Positions 26,369-37,400 of a stretch of DNA of 64,000 nucleotides are shown one piece after another. The stretch is from a virus, in the IMG/VR virus record IMGVR_UViG_3300047510_002037, positions 20,700 to 84,699 of that record; one strand, 5' to 3'. The notes beneath the pieces are model-generated. The model was not told the DNA's origin. It did no database searches and worked only from the letters and a program-made list of their open reading frames with translations. Each line of letters opens with the position of its first letter. Position 1 is the first letter of the stretch. Both the position numbers and the translations under genes were made by a program.

Positions 26369-29300
26369 TATTTAAATTAATACTAAACAATCTATTTAGT
26401 GCATTGTCGATGGGTTGAATGTTACTCTTGAGGTTGATATCACTCATACCCATTCCACCAGAAGGTGCGGGCGATGGACGTGGTGATGGACGTGGTGATG
26501 GACGTGGCGCTGGCGCAGGCGCTGGACGTGGTGATGGACGTGGCGCTGGCGCAGGCGCTGGACGTGGTGATGGACGTGGCGCTGGTGCTGGTTGTGGTCT
26601 TGGTGATGGACGTGGTGCTGGTGGTGGGGATGGTCTTGGTGATGGTCTTGGTTCTGGTCTTGGTTGAGGTCTTGGTTGGACAACTGGGAATCCTCTTTGT
26701 TCAAACTTAACTTCACCTCTATCAGTAACTCTCTTAGCAGCTTTTGGTGTTTGTGTAATTACAAGAGAATTTTCCTTTTTACCTGAAATTTTTCCATCGT
26801 CATTAACGTCAAATTTATCAAATTTAGGTGTTCCTGGTTTTAAAGTCTTGAGAACCTTTCCACCTGGAACTGATGAATCTTTAATTCTAAGATTACCATT
26901 TTTATCTTGAACTGTTACAACATTTGAAGTTTTCTTATCTCCACCAGTTGGTTTTGCTGGTTTGCCCCTTCCAGGAGCATTTTTTGGTGGAATTGGAACT
27001 CCTGCATCTTTGTATGCCTCTCTTGCTGCCGCTGCACCTTCTCTCTTTTTAATTTGTCTAAAATTATATTCTCTCGTTTTACCATTCTTGGTTGTAAATG
27101 GAACATAAGTAACTGCAGTAACTCCTCCTCTACTTCTTGTAACGTTCTTAACTTTAAATGTCTTTGGAGTTTCTTGTACAGGAGTTTTGTTGTGAGAGAG
27201 TAAACCTTCACAAATATAAGTGTGTGCATCATCAACTGTAATCTTAACTACATCACCATCATCAACTTGTTCAATTTCTAATAGTTTTTGTTCAGAAACT
27301 ACATCTCCAATTTGCATGTTTTTGCATTCTTTCCACAATCCATCAACATAGAATTTGTGAGAATCTGAGCAAATAATTTCACTAGTTTCAAACTTCAACT
27401 TAAATTTGGTAACATTATTCACTATTTCAACATAAGTAACCTGATAATCACCATATTCAAAAGTATTTTCATGGTAAGTTTTTACAAAATCACCAATTTG
27501 AAGTTCTCCTGCCTTCTTCTGTGTGCCGTCAGCAAGTAGAATTAGGCAATTTGGATCTGGACATGGCGGTGGTGGATCTCTCTTTGGATCATTAGGACTC
27601 ACTGGAGTTGCGGTTGACCCGCGAGGTGTCGGATCCGATGGTGATGGTTCTCTAGTTGGATAAACTGCAGGTGGTGGTGCAGGTTCTGGATCATTAATAA
27701 TAGTATTAATAATTTCATCAATTTCATCAGGATCAACTTCACCACCATCATAAGGAGCTGGTATAAAAATTGGAACGACTTGAGGAGGTGGTGGTTTTAT
27801 GTTTCCAACAACTGTACTTGCTACAACCTCTGGTGGTCCAACAGAAACATCAGTTCTAGTATCAACAATTGTTGCGGTTTCAGTCTGTACATTTCTAACA
27901 GACAAAACACTTTCTTGAACTACTTTTACTGTTCCTTCAGCATAGAATTTTTCTTCTGCACCAGTTACTGGAACTCCAATAACAGTAACATTTTTCTCTT
28001 GACTAGTTATTCTAAAAAGTTTTGTTCCAGTTTCGAAAGTTGGATTAGATGGTACGTTTGGATTTGGAATAAAGAATGAACCAATAAGAGTACCGTTTCT
28101 ATCAGTAACCATTCTAATTCTAGAAACAGTAGCTACCGCTTTACTAGTTTCTCCTACTAAAGTCATTCCAACAGTAACATATCCATAATAATCACCTTGA
28201 GTTTTATTTGATAAACTGAATGTATCTACGTTTAATATTGTTGAAGATGAAGAATATGTATCAGGAACCAGTGTAGATGTATTATATGGATTTGTTATAA
28301 AAATATCTTCCGGGACATTATATGGACCATATTTGTGTGCAGCTGCTGCAACTCTAAATCTAATAAATTTATCTTCAAGCGGAGTAATACCATTTCCACT
28401 TTGAATTGGTGATGTGTTTAATGTCTTAACATTTTCTCCAACTTGGAACACTCCACTAACCATTTGAATTTCTAATAACTTTGGTACAATGTAACGATTA
28501 ACATCTACCTTATCAAAAAATGCATATACTTCAGTAAGTGGTTTTAATCTCTTAGCAGTAAATTCTATATTTCTTGATCTCATTGCTGGGATAAGATCTG
28601 AACTTACAGTCACTTCTCCTACTTTGATACTTTCAAAGCTCTCTCTTTCTTTATATGCAACTCCAGTTTTTGTTGAAGTTCCGGTCTTTTGTGTTACTGC
28701 TAAATCTTCTCTGATTAAATCATAACCATTAACTACTGTTCTTGAACCAGCTGGAATTTTTGTGGATCCAGTCCATACAGTCTCCCATGCTCCCCAAGTC
28801 ACGGGACCAAATCCAGTTTGTTGATTGAATTGTGACGCTGTTAGCTGAGACTGAGTTTTTGTATATTTTCCTTGAACATCAATTACTCTAGGAGTTAATT
28901 TAACTTGATCTGCCCAAACATCAGAAGATGGAACTAATTGTATACTTCCCGCATAATACGCATTTCTAAATGATGTTACTGGAGCAACTCTACTTGCATA
29001 TCCTTGAGTTATATAAGCAACTTCTTCATACTGCAAAGTTACTAATTGTCCAGTTCTCTTAACACCTCTACCAATTAGATTTTGATCAAAACGTAAATCT
29101 GAAGTTTGTGCTGGAGAAGTGCTAATTCCTAGTGTATTTTCAGTACCAAGAACTAAATCTATCTGGGTAGTGAATGGTGCTGGTCTTAACTCTCCAAGTT
29201 TTGTATCTATACTATTTTTTACATCAGTCACTTTTAATTGTGGTTCAGCTGATGAAAAGTCATCAACAAAGAAACCAGACTTAAAGCGATTTAATCCATT

Positions 29301-32300
29301 TGCATCTCCAATAAACAAATTAGCAGTATCGCTTTCTAATAGTGAAAGTGATGTATAAAACTCTAAGTTTTTTATTCTATTCTCTAAGTCACGGATATCT
29401 TTCATTTGATATCTCTTATATTCAGCTAAATTAATATTAGCTTGAGATACGTCGCAGAGATATGCTGGTAATGATATTGTAGCAATTTCCAGTGATTCTG
29501 GTTTTCCTAAAGGAATTCTTGGATTTTCGGATGCTTCACCCTGAACTAAATGAAATTGTCCGGTTCTATCTAAAAATATTCTATCTATTCTTGGAAGATA
29601 ATATGAATAATTTAGAACAATAGATTCATCAGATGTAGCTATCGGATTTGTTGCTGAATTGTTATAATCAGCATCAATCCTTCTTCCAAAAAATTCAAAT
29701 GAAGAGAATGCGTTTTCCTGTACTATGTACTCATTAACTCTTGGCCTGATATCGATTATATCAGAATGTCGGATACCATTAGTTGATGGTATATCACAAT
29801 AATCATAATCAGAATAAGAATTTACTGTTGTAATATCACCATCATCAGATGTATTATAAGTTGCGTGCTCAAAATATATTTTTAATTTTCTAGTTGGCTC
29901 TTTTGCATTTGGTTTTCTAACTAATCTCGAATAATCATATAGTGTTGATCTATAACCCGAATCTAAAGTAAAATCGGAAGTTATATCATTATCAGAACCT
30001 GTTAGTGTTACAATTGTTCCCTGAACATTGCTATTCTTAAAGGTTACTCTTTCCCCTTCAGTAAAGGATATTGTATTTAAATATATAAATCCTATTCTGG
30101 AATCTGATATCCTTTCAGCATATATTGCTAAAGCACCACTTGTGCTTCCTAAAAATTCTTCTCCAATAAGAAGATCGGTTGTTTTTGCTGTATTTCCACT
30201 AAGGTTTGTTATAACCATTTTACGAATATCTGGTTCAGCAGTATCATCCGATTGATACACACCGTATATTTTTGTAACATCTGGCCAATTTAATGATATT
30301 TCCTCATCCTGAACTCTAGATCCATATGGGAAATTACCAAACTGAAGTCCATCATTACTTGTAGTTGTTCCTATACCAGAATAGGAATACTTTGATTTAT
30401 CTATTATAATAGATTTTATTTTATTTTTTATTTTTTTCTTAGATTTTACCTTTGTTTTCGTTAATGTTGCTAATAAGGTTCCCGTAACATTCGTACCTAA
30501 TCCAACAATTGTTACTTCCCTATTTCCATCAGAAAATGCAAACTTATCTGAACTAAGTGGTTCTATAGTTCCATCATCTCTTGTTAAAACATATCTTTCT
30601 TCATCAAAAGGAAGAAAAATTCCATTACTTCCAGCTGAAATTGTATTAGTTTGATTATTTGTTATAGAAACGTCAAAAGATTTCTTTACAGTCAGAGAAC
30701 CATCGAGAACATCTACATTTGAAACGAATCTCTTTGGTAATGTTGTGTATAAAGTGCTATCGAGAGAATTTTGCAGAGAAGATTTTAGTACTCTAAAATC
30801 TGATGGTGTTATTTGTGATGCGGGTAGAATTCCATTGCATAGTCCAGTAACAGTTTGAACCGAACTAATTGTTATTGTATTTGTAGAAACACTTACTACT
30901 TTAGAGTATGTTATATCCTGATAGGATGGATTTGAATAGGCAACAATATTTCCTTCAAAAACATTATTAGTAAATGAATAATTAGAAGATCTTACTGTGG
31001 ATATACCTCCACTAGATGGAGTAATCGTTACTTGCCCAACATTTAGTGCAGGAGACTGCAATACATCAGCTGTAAATGGATATCCATTATCATTTAGTGC
31101 ATATATGGATTTTACATCAGATACAGAATACTGTTTTGTCGAAGTTGTTACTCTAGTATCCTCTATACCATCATATATCAATTTTTCTCCAATAGAAAAT
31201 TTACCCCTTACATTGTAAGCAGTGATAATACCTGAATTTGTTACTGAATATCTTAGGAAAGCGGTTGCCCCACTTGCTTTTCCTTTGATATGAGTTGGTA
31301 CTTGTAAAGATAATGGCTCATTAATTGTAATATCAACATATGGATGGATGTCATATAATGATACATCCCATTGATTTAAGTCTGGGAATGCCGCATTGTA
31401 ACTTCCGGATTCTAATGCATAATCATATATTCTACATATACCAATTTCTTTACCTGGAGCAGTTGACTGAGATGCTCCCACTCTTTCATCTCTAAGAGAT
31501 AAGAAGAACGATGTTGATAAACCTAATGTTGGACTACCATATACTCTATTTACAGTAAATGTTGGCCCAGTGTAATTAATTACACCTTGATTGTTTAATG
31601 TTCTAATGGTTCTTGGTTTTTCAAAATCTAATAAAACCGGAGAAATTACATCAACTTCATATCCCTTTATATAAGCTTTTAACGGAGATATTTTGTATAT
31701 TCCCTTATTATCTGATGGTTTGAAACCCATATCAGTGGATTCTGTTTCAAAATATAAACCATCATTACCTTTTCTATTATTTAAGGAATGTCTCACAAAT
31801 AATGAAGGTGCTTTTACATAAAAATCACCTGATTGGTCATAGGTTCTTCTGGCTAGTTCATCTGCAATTTTGGTATATTCTGTATCTCTATTCTGAGTTA
31901 TTAGCACTCCATTCCTAACTTCCATTATTTGGACAAATTTTTCCAAATTGGTGGAATTAAGTGGTAATTTTATTAGTTCTGCCGTTATTGAAAATCTATC
32001 TGCTCCAGGTGCAGAAAAATTTGTAAATCCTTGGGCGTTGTCTACTAGGTTATCGTCATCATTATATGTTACAATTTCTTCACTTATTTCAAAACCAATT
32101 TTATATGATGGTTGATTTGTATATTGATCTAGAAGTAAGAATTCACTATCTACACTAACAAAATGCCCTCTAAGATAATATACGCCATCTTCAATTTTAA
32201 CACCAGATCCAATTCCATTTGGATTTCCTTCAACAGTTAGAGCAACTCTAGATCCAGGTTGAAATACTATTGGATTTTCCAAATCAGGATCAATTCCATC

Positions 32301-32813
32301 ATCCTCATTTTCTGCTGTTGAATCATCAGTAGTGTCTGATGTATCAACTAGTTCTTCCACAATAATTGCTTCATTTGGAGCAAAACCAGTGAAAGATGAT
32401 GATCTGCTATCAGAACTTAAAAATGATATGTATAGTGTATTAATATTCCTAGTTGAATCATCTTCGGGAAGTATTCCCATTACAACTGCTCTTATTCCAC
32501 TCTTAGCTCCTCGTATTGTTTTATTCAATAAAGAATACATGTAGGAATCAATGGGAGTTCCAAGATAACTTGCCTGAAGTAATACGCAAGGTAAATCTTG
32601 AATATAAGTCGCTCCGCCACCAGTAACTAATGACCCTTCCTTGAAGAAATGATTTCCAAACTCTTCAATCTGACTTTGCAGCATAGACTGCAAAGTAGTT
32701 AATTCTCTAGCTTGAACTGGATATCCAGGTTTGAATAAAACTTTATGATAATTATTGTCTCTTTTGAAATCGTCAAAATATGGAGAGATATTTAAGTCTA
32801 GTTCTTGTGGCAT
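26352..32813 (-). CDS. Giant DUF4815-type tail protein with Hint (intein-like) domain, EF-hand and partial S74 end
   Basis: 2153 residues. Residues 1-60 (ISPYFDDFKRDNNYHKVLF, KPGYPVQARELTTLQSML) are a DUF4815-type N-terminus of phage tail proteins. Residues about 180-1660 form long beta-rich segments of a baseplate/tail protein. A Pro-rich linker (about 1690-1755) leads into a Hint domain at 1756-1875: it starts with Cys1756 in NCLILLADGT, has SDSHKFYV, and ends ICEGLLSHN before Lys1876. After it come a basic linker, an EF-hand loop at 2002-2014 (DVNDDGKISGKKE), a Pro/Arg repeat region (about 2051-2116) and the first 17 residues of an S74 domain (SDINLKSNIQPIDNAL) before the stop. The Hint domain lacks an endonuclease and the usual Cys/Ser/Thr after its end. 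Translation starts 12 bases after gp8. Confidence 0.82.
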   Translation of the reverse strand: MPQELDLNISPYFDDFKRDNNYHKVLFKPGYPVQARELTTLQSMLQSQIEEFGNHFFKEGSLVTGGGATYIQDLPCVLLQASYLGTPIDSYMYSLLNKTIRGAKSGIRAVVMGILPEDDSTRNINTLYISFLSSDSRSSSFTGFAPNEAIIVEELVDTSDTTDDSTAENEDDGIDPDLENPIVFQPGSRVALTVEGNPNGIGSGVKIEDGVYYLRGHFVSVDSEFLLLDQYTNQPSYKIGFEISEEIVTYNDDDNLVDNAQGFTNFSAPGADRFSITAELIKLPLNSTNLEKFVQIMEVRNGVLITQNRDTEYTKIADELARRTYDQSGDFYVKAPSLFVRHSLNNRKGNDGLYFETESTDMGFKPSDNKGIYKISPLKAYIKGYEVDVISPVLLDFEKPRTIRTLNNQGVINYTGPTFTVNRVYGSPTLGLSTSFFLSLRDERVGASQSTAPGKEIGICRIYDYALESGSYNAAFPDLNQWDVSLYDIHPYVDITINEPLSLQVPTHIKGKASGATAFLRYSVTNSGIITAYNVRGKFSIGEKLIYDGIEDTRVTTSTKQYSVSDVKSIYALNDNGYPFTADVLQSPALNVGQVTITPSSGGISTVRSSNYSFTNNVFEGNIVAYSNPSYQDITYSKVVSVSTNTITISSVQTVTGLCNGILPASQITPSDFRVLKSSLQNSLDSTLYTTLPKRFVSNVDVLDGSLTVKKSFDVSITNNQTNTISAGSNGIFLPFDEERYVLTRDDGTIEPLSSDKFAFSDGNREVTIVGLGTNVTGTLLATLTKTKVKSKKKIKNKIKSIIIDKSKYSYSGIGTTTSNDGLQFGNFPYGSRVQDEEISLNWPDVTKIYGVYQSDDTAEPDIRKMVITNLSGNTAKTTDLLIGEEFLGSTSGALAIYAERISDSRIGFIYLNTISFTEGERVTFKNSNVQGTIVTLTGSDNDITSDFTLDSGYRSTLYDYSRLVRKPNAKEPTRKLKIYFEHATYNTSDDGDITTVNSYSDYDYCDIPSTNGIRHSDIIDIRPRVNEYIVQENAFSSFEFFGRRIDADYNNSATNPIATSDESIVLNYSYYLPRIDRIFLDRTGQFHLVQGEASENPRIPLGKPESLEIATISLPAYLCDVSQANINLAEYKRYQMKDIRDLENRIKNLEFYTSLSLLESDTANLFIGDANGLNRFKSGFFVDDFSSAEPQLKVTDVKNSIDTKLGELRPAPFTTQIDLVLGTENTLGISTSPAQTSDLRFDQNLIGRGVKRTGQLVTLQYEEVAYITQGYASRVAPVTSFRNAYYAGSIQLVPSSDVWADQVKLTPRVIDVQGKYTKTQSQLTASQFNQQTGFGPVTWGAWETVWTGSTKIPAGSRTVVNGYDLIREDLAVTQKTGTSTKTGVAYKERESFESIKVGEVTVSSDLIPAMRSRNIEFTAKRLKPLTEVYAFFDKVDVNRYIVPKLLEIQMVSGVFQVGENVKTLNTSPIQSGNGITPLEDKFIRFRVAAAAHKYGPYNVPEDIFITNPYNTSTLVPDTYSSSSTILNVDTFSLSNKTQGDYYGYVTVGMTLVGETSKAVATVSRIRMVTDRNGTLIGSFFIPNPNVPSNPTFETGTKLFRITSQEKNVTVIGVPVTGAEEKFYAEGTVKVVQESVLSVRNVQTETATIVDTRTDVSVGPPEVVASTVVGNIKPPPPQVVPIFIPAPYDGGEVDPDEIDEIINTIINDPEPAPPPAVYPTREPSPSDPTPRGSTATPVSPNDPKRDPPPPCPDPNCLILLADGTQKKAGELQIGDFVKTYHENTFEYGDYQVTYVEIVNNVTKFKLKFETSEIICSDSHKFYVDGLWKECKNMQIGDVVSEQKLLEIEQVDDGDVVKITVDDAHTYICEGLLSHNKTPVQETPKTFKVKNVTRSRGGVTAVTYVPFTTKNGKTREYNFRQIKKREGAAAAREAYKDAGVPIPPKNAPGRGKPAKPTGGDKKTSNVVTVQDKNGNLRIKDSSVPGGKVLKTLKPGTPKFDKFDVNDDGKISGKKENSLVITQTPKAAKRVTDRGEVKFEQRGFPVVQPRPQPRPEPRPSPRPSPPPAPRPSPRPQPAPAPRPSPRPAPAPAPRPSPRPAPAPAPRPSPRPSPRPSPAPSGGMGMSDINLKSNIQPIDNALNRLFSINLNNGVLS
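26460..26660 (-). repeat. Pro/Arg-coding minisatellite (36-base unit)
   Basis: On the plus strand the unit ggacgtggtgatggacgtgg plus ggcgctggcgcaggcgct recurs with a 36-base period, broken into 12-base subunits at both ends. It encodes P-R-P-S-P-R-P-A-P-A-P-A repeats. The near-identical copies suggest recent expansion or slippage. Confidence 0.8.
27189..27548 (-). other. Hint / bacterial intein-like (BIL) domain within the 2153-residue protein
   Basis: 120 codons, residues 1756-1875. Block A: CLILLADGTQKKAGELQIGD. Block B equivalent: SDSHKFYV in place of T-x-x-H. Block F/G: AHTYICEGLLSHN, followed by Lys. Length is that of an endonuclease-free Hint domain. The end HN followed by a non-nucleophile is the pattern of type A BIL domains. 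Confidence 0.8.
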
Positions 32814-32824
32814 GGTGTTTTAAC

Positions 32825-34381
32825 TTAGAATTGCAAAATAACCTTAATGTCTTCTTTTTGGCTTTTTGATCTTGTGATCGAAGGTCTGTTATCTACATAA
32901 ATTATTTCACCTGAGTATTTCTTAACTTCTGGTTGAGAAATTCCCTCTTCAAAAAACTGGCCAAGGTTGTATGTCTTATTATTTATCGTGGTAGTTATCC
33001 CAGTAAAATCAACATCTATTGATAGATTACTTGATCCACCCTTAACAATTATCTCTCCCCCATCATCAGGAACGTCAGTAAATCTATTTAAGTTATATCC
33101 ATAAGTAGGGATTTTTTGACTACCATCACTATTAAATCCAACTAAGGATTTATCCTGCCAGTATTTTAAAACTCCAGTTGCATCATCATAAGAAACAACC
33201 CTACCAACAGCAGTACTTCCGACACCAATAGTCTGTGTTACAAAAGAATCTGGAGAAAAAGTAGTAAAGCTATATGCAATTCCTGTTAATTTTAATGCAT
33301 ATAGAGCACTGACCTTATCAAGATTTAATAAAGTTTCAGAAGAACCAGATACTAATGGATTTCTAACGATTCCAACACGAGAAATTTGATTTCCTACTAT
33401 AAAATCTGGATTTTCAGTATCATTTTCAATCCTAGTATACATTAGAACATTGGTTGCTCCCAATTCTCTATAGATGTCGTAACCATGTCCTCCAGTTGGT
33501 GGTATAATAACATCAAACTCTGGTGTAGTAATTCCTGGTGGAAATGTAGTTGCAGTTAAATCAACTCTTCCATGTGTATATCCATATCCACCATCAGAGA
33601 TAAAAATATCTTCAACTTTTGCATCATTGTTTACTATAATTGTTGCTTTAGCACCAAATCCATCACCTTTTACTGGAATATTTGTATAAGTAATACCTCC
33701 TGTTCCAAGTCCAACACCTCTATTTTTAATTGTAATTATTTTTAATTGTCCACTAGATTGTGCGTTCTGTCTTATTGGATCATTAACAATATCAGTTTCC
33801 CAATTTTTTGGAACTGGTATGAAATTAACAGAATCGAATTTTACAATATCTGATGGTTTAATAGTATAAAGATATTTCCAAATATACCCATCTCCACTAT
33901 CCCCAGCAGACTTTGGTTCCAAATCAGTAAATAATGGTTCATCTAGAGATGGTTTTCCTTCAGGTGTTTCTGGAGTTGTACCATTTTGCAAGCAAATATA
34001 AACTCTATAATCACTATTCATCACATAAAAATTGGATGAATACAAATTTGTTGCGTTTGATGGTTTTGCTAAGTTATTCCTACTGATATCATGCCTATAC
34101 ATGTCGTAAGTAGTACCAGAATTCCAAGTTATTTTCCTTATAACCTGTCTGATATCATCAGCATTTATCTTTTTCAAGGCAATCATAGTATCCCATATAT
34201 CAGACTCCTGTTCAAAAGAGTCTCTAGGGGATGGTGGATTTGAGTCCCAACTGGAGGAATAATCAGTTGGATTAGCTAATCCCAAAAAAGCATAAAATTT
34301 ATTATTTTCTGAGTCCTCGGCAAGGGACACGAAATTTTTTGCATTTAATATTCTAATTTGATCAGTTATTATTGCAGCCAT
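32825..34381 (-). CDS. gp8: Baseplate wedge protein gp8
   Basis: 518 residues against 334 in T4. Conserved parts: N-terminal SDIWDTMIALKKINADDIRQ, the core GDGYIWKYLYTIKPSDIVKF with IPVP after it, and the C-terminal end KKYSGEIIYVDNRPSITRSK, then EDIKVILQF, which line up with T4 gp8 (GDGYVWEYLFEI, HSGEMIYMENRPPI). Gp8 is a dimer in the wedge that binds gp7 and gp10. The extra length is mainly about residues 210-300, where GYGY-type beta repeats shared with gp14 are inserted. Late element CATAAATA stands before its ATG. Confidence 0.92.
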   Translation of the reverse strand: MAAIITDQIRILNAKNFVSLAEDSENNKFYAFLGLANPTDYSSSWDSNPPSPRDSFEQESDIWDTMIALKKINADDIRQVIRKITWNSGTTYDMYRHDISRNNLAKPSNATNLYSSNFYVMNSDYRVYICLQNGTTPETPEGKPSLDEPLFTDLEPKSAGDSGDGYIWKYLYTIKPSDIVKFDSVNFIPVPKNWETDIVNDPIRQNAQSSGQLKIITIKNRGVGLGTGGITYTNIPVKGDGFGAKATIIVNNDAKVEDIFISDGGYGYTHGRVDLTATTFPPGITTPEFDVIIPPTGGHGYDIYRELGATNVLMYTRIENDTENPDFIVGNQISRVGIVRNPLVSGSSETLLNLDKVSALYALKLTGIAYSFTTFSPDSFVTQTIGVGSTAVGRVVSYDDATGVLKYWQDKSLVGFNSDGSQKIPTYGYNLNRFTDVPDDGGEIIVKGGSSNLSIDVDFTGITTTINNKTYNLGQFFEEGISQPEVKKYSGEIIYVDNRPSITRSKSQKEDIKVILQF

Positions 34382-34401
34382 TTCTAGTAATTTTTGTTAA
34401 T

Positions 34402-34409
34402 TATTTATG
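34402..34409 (-). promoter_or_regulatory. Late-promoter-like element CATAAATA
   Basis: Minus-strand CATAAATAATT about 21 bases before the gp8 ATG at 34381, overlapping the last codons of the gp7-like gene (34405). Very close to the T4 consensus. Confidence 0.55.
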
Positions 34410-37400
34410 ATAGGTAATTTATAGATTTTAGAGCATTAGTTCTTCTTACTATTGGGGAAGTTGAAATTCCCAATAATCCATTGTCTTTATATATTGAATA
34501 TTCTTCTGGATTTGGTCTAATTAAATTAGATACCTTACCCCAAGTATATTCTCCAAAAAATTCTCTTGATAAGAACTCATTAATTACTAATCCATTTAGA
34601 TCTTCTATAGGAGCAATAACTTTTATCCTATCAACAACTATTAAAGTTCCTTCTTCGGTAACAGTTACGGAAGAACCACTTCCTATAGCAAATGATGCAT
34701 ATCTAGCAGTATCGGAAATTATCTCAGAAACATTTACTTGATATGGTTCAAGATCAATACCAGCAACTTGATATACATTATCAATGAATTGATTTCCTGT
34801 AACCAATGCATTCCCACTAATATCTAAGGAAGTAACTCCAAAACCAATATTAGTTGAGTTGATTACAAAATAATCACCAATTTGAATAGTACTTTGATCA
34901 TATATCTCACCAACAACACTAGCATCTCTAAGTGGAGAATTTTCATCAATGAATAATTCAAATACCAGTGCAGTTGATCCCACCCCTATAGATGTTGTAC
35001 CAATTCCACTAATAAATCCAAAATCTCCAGAATATTCTACTTGATATGCAACTTCACTCTTAGATAGTGGTGGTGATATTAAAACTAATGGTGGATTATT
35101 ATCATCATATCCACTACCACCATCATTAATTGATATAAAATCGACCTTACCATCAACAATTACAGCTGTTGCCGAAGCGGTATTTATACCACTCTTTGGA
35201 GAATGTATTGATACTGTTGGTATGGTTGTATATCCAAATCCTTTATCTTGTATATTAATACTAGTAACTATTCCAGAAGTAACTGATGCTAAAGCATATG
35301 CAGATTTAGTATCATCTTGTGTTACTATATCTACAACATTAGTATATGTTTCTGGCGCATTTTCTTTTTTATCGTCAAAGAAAGTTTTTAAACTTTCTAC
35401 ATAAACAAAAGTGCTACCAATACTTATATCAGAAATAATATTTGTAAATGGATTTATTTGAGCTTCATATAAGTCTCTTGATTTGGGAATAATTTGACCA
35501 TCTACGATAAGATCATTCTTTTGTCTACACCAGTTAACTGGTCTCTCTAAGAATGGATTCTGAATTATACCCTCTCCACCATATGGGAATGTCTCCACAG
35601 AATCTGTAGCTGTAATATCTTTAACAGACCGTTCGGATTGATTTTCTTCAATGAAATCACTATGCAATCTTAATCTATCCCCAGGTTTTACTGTTTCTAG
35701 AATATCTACATCCCTAACATCAATCGACCCCGTTCCTCTATAGAACAGTATCTTCGCAGTGTTTCCTGGTTTTGGTGGTTCTGGGAAACGTATAATACTT
35801 CCTCCCTTAAATATGTAACCAATTCCAGGAACTTGTAATATATCATTGATGAATACCAATAGAGTTGACTGAACATCAATCAGAGAACCAGTTTTTGATT
35901 TAATAGACTTTTGTATTCCATTGATTTTTATTGGGAATCTTGTTCTAAATCCATTAAATAGAGGACTTATATCATCCAAAACTGCAATATCACCTATTGT
36001 CCATCCAGTAAATTCGTCAGTATCTGTATCTGCTACAGTTACTTCAAAATTTTCAAAATTCTGTGTTGTTGGTAATGATAAAGTTGGATTTGAGTATGGA
36101 GACTGTATCGTTGGTGCATATGCTGTTCCAAGTCCAATAATTGTAGTTATTATACCAACATAATTTCCTATGGTATACCAAACATCCGAGCAACAATTTT
36201 CGTCATATAATGAAGGACTGCATGATTCATCAAAATCAATGGATAAATCTTTAATCTGAGAAATAGATGATATACCAGATTGATATGATACTGGAACCGT
36301 TACGTTGTTTATGATATATTGTGATATATTGGTAATATAATTATAACCTGCTATTGTTTCAGTCTTTTCACCATCAATATATGATGTACCACCAGCTCCG
36401 ATGTAGTATGCAAATCCAGCTTGAACGCTATAATAGTTACCACCAAAGGCTAAGTCATTTGAAATTGCATCTACAACATAACCAATATCTCTCTTACAAA
36501 TACTTTCATCATAATCAGTGCTGGTCAAAATTCCTGGATAGGTATTTGTGATGAATCCTACCACTTCATTCTTAATAAATTCTTTGTTTACTGATAGTAG
36601 ATTTGCACCATCAAGTAATCTACCTCTATACTCTCTTGGTATACCAGTAGTTCCACCAACAGCAACTGTTAATATATTATTGATTTCATATCCAAAACCT
36701 GGATCTATTATTTCAAAATCAATAACACTAGAACCTTGTCCTACAACAACATTAACTCTAGCATTTTGACCCGTTGTTTTTCCAATTGAAGTTGTGGAAT
36801 ATTCTAAATCAATATTTGAGTATGATAATGGGTCATCAAAGACGACTTCTGGTGGATTTGATGATGTGTATCCAGATCCTGGATTTGTAATTGCTACACT
36901 TACAATTCTTCCATAACTTATTGACGCAATACCAATCTTATTATAACCATCAGAATAGTTAGTTGAAGTTCTTACTCCAACATTTACAGTTTGTATTCCA
37001 GAACGATAACCAGATCCAACATTGGTGATATAAATTGATTGAATAGTTCCCGAAGCAGATACAACAGCAGTACCAGCAGCTGCTACAAGAGTTTGATATC
37101 CAAATCCACCTACAGATCCAACTGCAGTAATTTTTCCGGATACTGGTAGTCCTGTTACTGAGATGTCCAAACCATCAGAATAAGAATTACCATCAAAATA
37201 AATTGTAGTTGAATCATTTTCTTCACCAAGATAATAGTTTCCAGTAACACTAACCACACCGGTGCGTATAGGTGATTGGAATATATCTTTAACAGTAATC
37301 AGTGCATTACTTTGTTCTATTCCAGTTATATTTTCACCATCTACAGTCAATGTAAACGCTGTTGTTATTCCATTAAATTGATCTTGTATTCCATCAAAAA

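Noticed and set aside
27189-27548. Complete splicing intein with homing endonuclease
   Set aside because: Only about 120 residues, no LAGLIDADG or HNH motif, and Lys instead of Cys/Ser/Thr after the final Asn; a BIL-type Hint domain fits better.
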